A stretch of DNA of 12,329 bases from Dictyocoela muelleri (lineage: Eukaryota; Microsporidia), in contig SDVU01000556.1 of assembly GCA_016256075.1 (NCBI GenBank), forward strand, positions 1-12,329, read 5' to 3'. Below the pieces are notes generated by a model. It was not told the origin of the DNA and searched no databases. It saw only the letters and a program-made list of their open reading frames with translations. Made by a program: the position numbers and the translations under genes. Below are positions 7,448 through 12,329 of this stretch, piece by piece. Each line of letters opens with the position of its first letter. Positions within the stretch are counted from its first letter, which is position 1.

Positions 7448-7540
7448 GGTACTTATCTTCTCTTGAAGAGGTTAAAAGCTCGGTGTTTAACACTCTTTAT
7501 TGAAAATTTGAGTATCGAGTTCGAATCCCGCCGAAGTACC
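7448..7540 (+). tRNA. tRNA-like sequence, probably a degenerate class II tRNA
   Basis: The 93-nt segment begins GGTACTT and ends AAGTACC, a perfect 7-bp acceptor stem. GTTCGAATCC at 7519-7528 matches the T-loop/B-box consensus. GAAGAGGTTAAAAG at 7464-7477 resembles a class II (Leu/Ser) D-arm with GGTTAA. A long variable arm is possible (ACTC 7492-7495 with GAGT 7510-7513). Problems: the T-stem has mismatches, two bases lie between it and the acceptor, the D-arm carries about five extra bases (TCTTC then TCTTG), and the anticodon arm is ambiguous. One fold gives a loop GTTTAAC with weak pairs; another gives a 6-bp GTTAAA/TTTAAC stem with a 9-base loop. No T-run terminator follows within 50 bp. 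It is likely a pseudo-tRNA; I do not assign an amino acid. Confidence 0.38.
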
Positions 7541-8143
7541 TATTTAATAAATAATGAGAGGACGACATAAAGCGGTCAAAAACTATAGTTATATAGTATT
7601 AATATACAAAATTTCTAGTGTGGTATAGCTTATTAAGACTTTGTATAATATGAAAAAGGATCAGAAAGTTACTTCCTAAATGTGGGGAGGAGTCGGCGAC
7701 GAATATAAGTAAAAACTAGTGAAAATATATAAATTCATGAAATGACTCTACTTACCTGTATCCAGAGAGTCATTGATAAAACGAAAATCGCATAAAAAGC
7801 TGGCTTCAGGGTAGCTTGGAAAGTGACTTATTATTGAAAAACTATGGACAAAAGGTATATAGACTATGGTTGGAGACAAATATTCGGGCCGTCAGCTATT
7901 TATGTTGGTATCATGTAATATATATTGATTAAAAAATGTTTTTTCATTTCACTATGATATAAGATTATTCTTTCATCATCATTGTTACCACTGTCATATT
8001 GTAAAAATAACTCTTTTTAATATTATACCCGAATGAGTATAACATATCGCTATCATTTTCAAGATTATATCTTGATTTTATATTTCTTAACCCGTAAAGT
8101 AATTACAAAAACGCTTATATTTAATAAGACAAATATTTGTCTT
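7541..8143. other. Non-coding stretch with one short open piece
   Basis: The sequence from 7560 to 7930 is less AT-rich than its neighbours, which hints at old coding sequence. An open plus-strand stretch without a start codon runs from 7780 to 7932. It includes LLLKNYGQKVYRLWLETNIR, which looks protein-like but matches nothing I recognise. It may be a retroelement fragment. From 7933 to 8143 only AT-rich sequence is seen. Confidence 0.35.
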
Positions 8144-8474
8144 TGTTGGATGTTATAAAGGAACATCCATGTAAGTTGTATTGATGCTAATCGGATACAA
8201 TGTGTGAGCAGTTTGTATTCCGAAAGATGATTGGTTTCAACTTAAAGGAGGTTTATGAGTTTGATTGGTTTGAATAAAATGACGTTAGTTATTCATTGGT
8301 TCATTGACAATAACGTGGTTATTGGTCAATGAAATATAAAAAGAAAATTTTTAAATAAAGTATTCCTTTTGAAAAATCCTTTAGTTTAAACTTTGCGGCC
8401 TCCGGCAGCGGCCAAGGAGAACTCAAGCGTCTTATGTTGCAAATTATTTAGAATTTTAATAAATGTTTGTAGAA
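8144..8474 (+). mobile_element. Candidate solo LTR
   Basis: The segment begins TGTTGGATG, a typical LTR start, and is flanked by GTCTT on both sides (8139-8143 and 8475-8479), a 5-bp target duplication. It holds an LTR-like promoter arrangement: TATAAA at 8335-8340 and AATAAA at 8354-8359. A short inverted repeat (GGATGT/ACATCC) lies at its start. It includes a GC-rich island near 8395-8420, unlike its surroundings. The 3' end does not finish in CA, and no second copy is present here, so the call is tentative. If right, it is a fossil left by recombination of an LTR retrotransposon, possibly Ty3/gypsy. Confidence 0.45.
8300..8333. promoter_or_regulatory. Near-perfect dyad just upstream of a TATA box
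   Basis: TTCATTGACAATAAC at 8300-8314 and GTTATTGGTCAATGAA at 8318-8333 form an inverted repeat with a 3-bp centre and a one-base bulge. TATAAA follows at 8335. Within the candidate LTR this may be a promoter element; that is inference. Confidence 0.45.
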
Positions 8475-8489
8475 GTCTTCATTAGAGTT

Positions 8490-8519
8490 TATTATATATA
8501 TATAATATATATATATATT
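8490..8519. repeat. TA microsatellite
   Basis: About 30 bp of nearly uninterrupted alternating T and A lie shortly after the candidate LTR. Confidence 0.9.
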
Positions 8520-8699
8520 TATCGTATTTCCGAATCTCATTCTTGTCAATTTGTTTTATCAGGATCATGTATATGACTTGAAATGCTAATAATGTTGGAT
8601 TATCTAATTTAGTTTTTAAAATGTCTATGCTGCCTCTCATAACACATTTTCGACTAATATAATTCTTACATGTAGCATCCTAATTATATGTATAATTTT

Positions 8700-9270
8700 C
8701 ACATATAATTTTTTCTTTGTTATTTTTGAGATTTCTTTATTTTAAATTCAAATATATGAGTATTTTATTGGCATTTTTACGGATCAAATACACAAAAGAC
8801 TCTGAAAAATAGCCTTAGGACTTTTTTACGGATTTCAATATTAGATAACTATTATCTGTCTATATAAAATATATGGCTTCTAAAAACTATTTGTTCAAAA
8901 GTTTTTGTGCTATGATTATAATAAGGGTTTCTTTTTCTATGTTAATAATATTTTTAGATCCTTCAACTTTTTGCGGAATACTATGATTAAATTTTCCTCT
9001 TGTGTGAGAAATGCACAAATACAATATCAGATGCATCACATATCAGTTTAAAGTATTTATTTCGGTCATGATAATTCAATGTTCATTGCCGTTCTATCTC
9101 AGATAATTTTTTTCCTTTTTTGCGATCTTTATTCTAATTTAAAAGTCTTTTCAGTTAATTATTTGTAAAATTTGGTAGTTTTAAGGGTAATATTCAATAT
9201 ATATCCTAAACCAGTATATGAAGCCCAGAAGTCTTTTAATTTTCTAGATTATTTGTTTTTTATTTAAATG
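8700..9270 (-). mobile_element. Ty3/gypsy retrotransposon fossil, RNase H region
   Basis: On the minus strand the order of motifs fits the end of gypsy reverse transcriptase and the RNase H domain. TLK and FYK sequence near 9165-9215 corresponds to the linker after the polymerase. NKYFKLICDASDI at about 9020-9058 is the start of RNase H with its first acidic residue. Near 8890-8940 are remnants of the YS..L and E.E block, and further on FEQIVFRSHI precedes the next acidic position. The family makes a DNA copy of its RNA; RNase H removes the template strand. The copy is broken, with several breaks. Gag, protease, most of the polymerase and the integrase were not recognised next to it. It lies in the opposite orientation to the integrase fossil at the left edge, so they are separate insertions or rearranged pieces. 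Confidence 0.75.
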
Positions 9271-10601
9271 TATATATCTTAGATATATCTAGTTTTGGGT
9301 GCTTATATAAAATTAAGGATTTTCGATGTTCTAAGGTATGGGGTCATGATAATTTTTAAGAAAAAAATTTAAAATATTACTAATAAAAAAATCCAAGGGT
9401 TATTAAATTTATTTGTTAAAATATTTTTGTTTAATATCATTGTTAATAGTTTTTTAAGCGTATTCGAAATTTAATGTGATATATTTAATTATAATTTTTT
9501 TTATAATAAAACTTATATATAAATTTTAAAAAGCCTATTTTTAACAAAAAGTCGAATTCAGCATTCCTCCTCTAAATAAGACAAAAAAATGATAAGATTG
9601 CAATATTTGCTTTTATAATAAAACTTTTGATTATTATATGATTAAATCTGAATTTCGAGACATATAAATGAAAACTAAGATACTTGTATGCAATTATTAT
9701 GGAATATATCTTATATCATTTTCTAAAAACCTCAACCAATGTTTAAGCCTTCCTCTTATGAACTAATTCGTAAAAAAATCTTTAGGTCGTACCATACTCA
9801 CTAATAATTCAACATCAGACTTTTATCATAAATTGACCAGAGTTTTCAAAAATTTTACCCCGAAATATATCAATCTAATTTTCCAAGTTCGATTTTAGCG
9901 CCATTATATTTGTAGAAATCGGCGTTTTTTTTCATTTTATATTTTCTTAATTTTAAAATATATTATATAATTTATTTCATTAATAGCAACGTTTTTAAAT
10001 AATTAAATTAGCAACAAAGGCGAAAAGTATGTTTAATAAAATATTTGTCGTTTTTTAAAGAATATCAAGCTTGATTAGATCTATAAATCGTTTTTTAGGA
10101 GTCTTTACAACAATAATTTAATTATTTTTTTTTATTATTTTTATATTATTACAGTCGATGTCGTTTTTTCATTCATTAAAAAGCGATTTTTTTTTAATCA
10201 CTTTATCTTTCTGATTCTCTTGGAGAGTTTAATCTTATTTTTAGATACTATTTTTATTATATAACGCCTCTTTATGTAAAAATATATATTTATAGTTTGA
10301 AATATTACCCTTTTGTCTGTTTTTAAAAAGTCGATTTTTTTAATAAATTTTTCTATTTTCTATTTTCTATAATCAATTGAACTGTTTAACCGATGATTTT
10401 TTTATATCAGGGGTAATTTTCGTAAATATAAATTTGGGGTTATTATTAAATTAAATAAAAAAACTTGGATTTTTTAACATTTAACATTTAAATTAAACAT
10501 TAATAGTATAATCTGAAAATTGTTATTGGACATATAAAATGCATATCTATGTCTCTCGATACTATTTTTTAATATTATAATAATTTTTTCAAATTAATAA
10601 A
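9271..10601. other. Long AT-rich stretch, nothing firm
   Basis: No gene is recognised. The part next to 9270 may hold more of the gypsy fossil. Minus-strand sequence near 9540-9850 has short protein-like pieces that I could not place. A short motif of the type TCGTTTTTT recurs several times between about 9920 and 10340, with variants, in T-rich DNA. No tRNA or hairpin gene is seen. Confidence 0.5.
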
Positions 10602-10945
10602 AAATTTGGTTCTCTGCGGGTTATGCACCCCTCTATTTTTTTATAAATCGTCATCCGTTGGAGTAAATTAAATAATGATAATTTGGAATAAGCATAAAAT
10701 CACTAGTTATATTTAGTCATAGCGATAATAATTTTTTACCGTCTAAATATAAAAGTTTTTAGAAATTTATGCTTTGCGGAAATTTTGTAAAACTTTTATA
10801 TCTAGACGTTAAAAATTATTATTGTTATGAATAAATAAAACTAATGATTTCACGCATATTTCGATAATCATATTAAATTTACTCTTACGGATGAGGATTT
10901 ATTCTAAAAATGGGAGCGTAACCGGTTGGAAAACCAAAAATTTTC
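10602..10945. mobile_element. Palindromic MITE-like element 3
   Basis: Two inverted arms meet near 10775. Strong pairing joins 10644-10763 (ATCGTCATCCGT..., TAAAAGTTTTTA) to its inverse at 10790-10910. Weaker pairing extends outward through GGTTATGCACCC / GGGAGCGTAACC to AAATTTGGTT / AACCAAAAATTT. Arm identity is clearly lower than in the element at 3020, so this copy is older. The outer boundaries are uncertain by 10-20 bp, and I could not fix a target duplication. It has no coding content. It is not similar to the other two palindromes. Confidence 0.65.
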
Positions 10946-10995
10946 AGGAAAAAAAATTTTACCACAGAACTGATTTTTATAATTTTATATGTGAT

Positions 10996-11015
10996 TAGAC
11001 TAAAAAATTAGTCTA
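10996..11015. repeat. 8-bp hairpin followed by T-run
   Basis: TAGACTAA and TTAGTCTA pair perfectly around AAAA. A run of T follows from about 11023. No transcript that it could end is evident. Confidence 0.5.
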
Positions 11016-11939
11016 TCTTTAGTTTTTTTTTATTTTTATGCCTAAATTAAAGATTAAGCTCAATATTTTTATTTTACTTAAAAATATATTATGTATGAAA
11101 AGTAACGTTGAAAAAATTTAGATGAAAAAAATCACACAAAAAATAAAATTTTGTATAAACAAAAGAATATAATTGTTAAATATAAGATAAATAGATAGGC
11201 TACAATATCTATGTTTCTAATATTAAATATTTGTCAATTCTTGATATAGACAAAAATTCATTAACAAAAGATCTAAATTTTTTTTACGTAACATCTAAAT
11301 ATGCTAAAAAGATTTATTTTTACTTGATATAATAACTTTATCTAAATAAAAAAAATAATTACGCAAAACACAATTAAACTAAAGCAAAGAAAATTTCTCT
11401 TATAATTGTCATATATAATTCAATAAACCGTTGTTTTTTTATTGAAACGTTAAAGACACAAATAACAATGTTTACACCTCAACTTTAATCTTACAGTGTA
11501 TACTTTGAATTATTGTATGATCATAAGTCAAAATTAACGTTTAAATTATAAAATTATAACGAGAAATACTTAAATATCGATTAAACTGATCTTTACCTTG
11601 GAACATCATATAATAAATGGTATGTTATTGATAATATAAAAGATAAAAAAAATCCAAGTAATATAAAACACGTAGTATAATTATGCCAAAAACAGATCAG
11701 TATTAGGGGAAATCTCGCCTTTGATGATTGTAATTCTAAATACTATAATTTTCTAAAAATATAAATTAGGTAGATTATTGTTTTATGTAAAGCTCTCAGA
11801 AGAGCTTGATTGAGAATAAACCATTTCGAGAATATCAAGAAATTTAGTTGCTAATTTGTAAAATAAAATCATAAAATCGTAAATTTTGAGAAGTTAATCC
11901 TAGGAGTCAACTTTTTTAGGGGAGGAAGGGTAATTTTAG
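11016..11939. other. AT-rich stretch, nothing recognised
   Basis: No ORF or mobile-element homology is seen on either strand. The only structure noted is a perfect 9-bp stem, TTCAATAAA/TTTATTGAA, at 11419-11446 around a T-rich loop. Confidence 0.55.
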
Positions 11940-12021
11940 CGGAAATTGGCTTTCCGTCAGTTCGTATATAAATTGGTGAACTGACGCTTTTTTCGTCCAT
12001 TCGAGTGAAGTGACGTTTTTT
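11940..12021. repeat. Three consecutive hairpins with T-runs
   Basis: CGGAAA-TTGGC-TTTCCG (11940-11956) is followed by CGTCAGTTC ... GAACTGACG (11955-11986, perfect 9-bp stem, 14-base loop containing TATATAAA). Then comes CGTC..TTC-GAGT-GAA..GACG (11994-12015). The second and third stems are each followed by six T residues. Hairpins 2 and 3 share a GTC...GAC ending and look like diverged copies. The first two overlap by two bases, so they compete. This may be a small structured RNA locus or a repeat; no gene is assigned. Confidence 0.45.
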
Positions 12022-12329
12022 GATCTTTTTTTTGCCAAACCCTTAATAAATGAATCGCGATAAAATTTTGATTATTAAAAGTCAAAGAAATGTTAAAATT
12101 TTATTATATAAAGGTTATATATACAATTTTAGTAGTGAAAAGAGGTGTTTTTCATAAAGATACCACATATAGGGAGGTTTACCATTTTTTAAAAAAAATA
12201 CCCTGGATACCCACGAATAAAACTAAATTGTTAAAAAGTATATTTAATAATTATATTTTAATTTAATAAAAAAATTTATTGTAATAATAATCTTAAGAAA
12301 TCGTCATAATTTTCGTCGAAGAAATTCCT
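12022..12329. other. AT-rich stretch to the right edge, nothing recognised
   Basis: There is no ORF of note and no homology on either strand. Only A/T runs and a weak inverted TAAAATTTT pair around 12060-12105 are visible. Confidence 0.5.

Noticed and set aside
7741-7800. Possible LINE reverse transcriptase fragment (KAGFR-like piece)
   Set aside because: The match is one short piece, and a different frame is more open in the same place. Too weak to call.
9540-9850. Minus-strand protein-like pieces that might be an integrase tail or RT
   Set aside because: No ordered motifs of any family could be recognised.
9370-10500. Inverted AAAAATCCAAG pair as ends of a 1.1-kb element
   Set aside because: Apart from the shared core, the flanks are only A/T-rich and can match by chance.

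Overview
The window is very AT-rich (by eye roughly four bases in five are A or T). I find no intact host gene, no rRNA and no CRISPR array. What can be identified is a pile of decayed mobile elements. Fragments of a Ty3/gypsy integrase and a Ty3/gypsy RNase H region resemble those of microsporidian retroelements as I remember them. Together with a pogo-type DNA transposon, a probable piggyBac-like remnant and many small palindromic elements, this suggests a gene-poor, repeat-rich part of a microsporidian genome. That assignment is an inference; no host marker gene is present to confirm it.

Layout. 1-87: a 22-bp tandem repeat running off the left edge. 105-1064: a broken Ty3/gypsy integrase region, plus strand. 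1181-1420: one unrecognised short minus-strand ORF. 1576-1698: a small inverted-repeat unit. 1799 to about 3290: a heavily decayed pogo/Tigger-type (Tc1/mariner superfamily) transposon carrying a 230-bp palindromic element at 3020-3249. 3713-3769: a 19-bp tandem repeat. 4201-6664: a second DNA transposon of about 2.4 kb with terminal inverted repeats near 150 bp and a piggyBac-like transposase remnant on the minus strand. Its left terminal repeat is split by a 367-bp palindromic element flanked by TA.

6777-6860: two GC-rich hairpins. 7448-7540: a tRNA-like sequence, probably degenerate. 8144-8474: a candidate solo LTR. About 8700-9270: a broken Ty3/gypsy RNase H region, minus strand. 10602-10945: a third long palindrome. 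11940-12021: three consecutive hairpins with T-runs. The remainder is AT-rich sequence in which I see nothing interpretable.

The genes do not form a working pathway. The story is layered insertion and decay. The clearest result is the nested insertion at 4359-4725: the sequence on both sides of it rejoins to match the other terminal repeat of the host transposon. I found no convincing new biological system.
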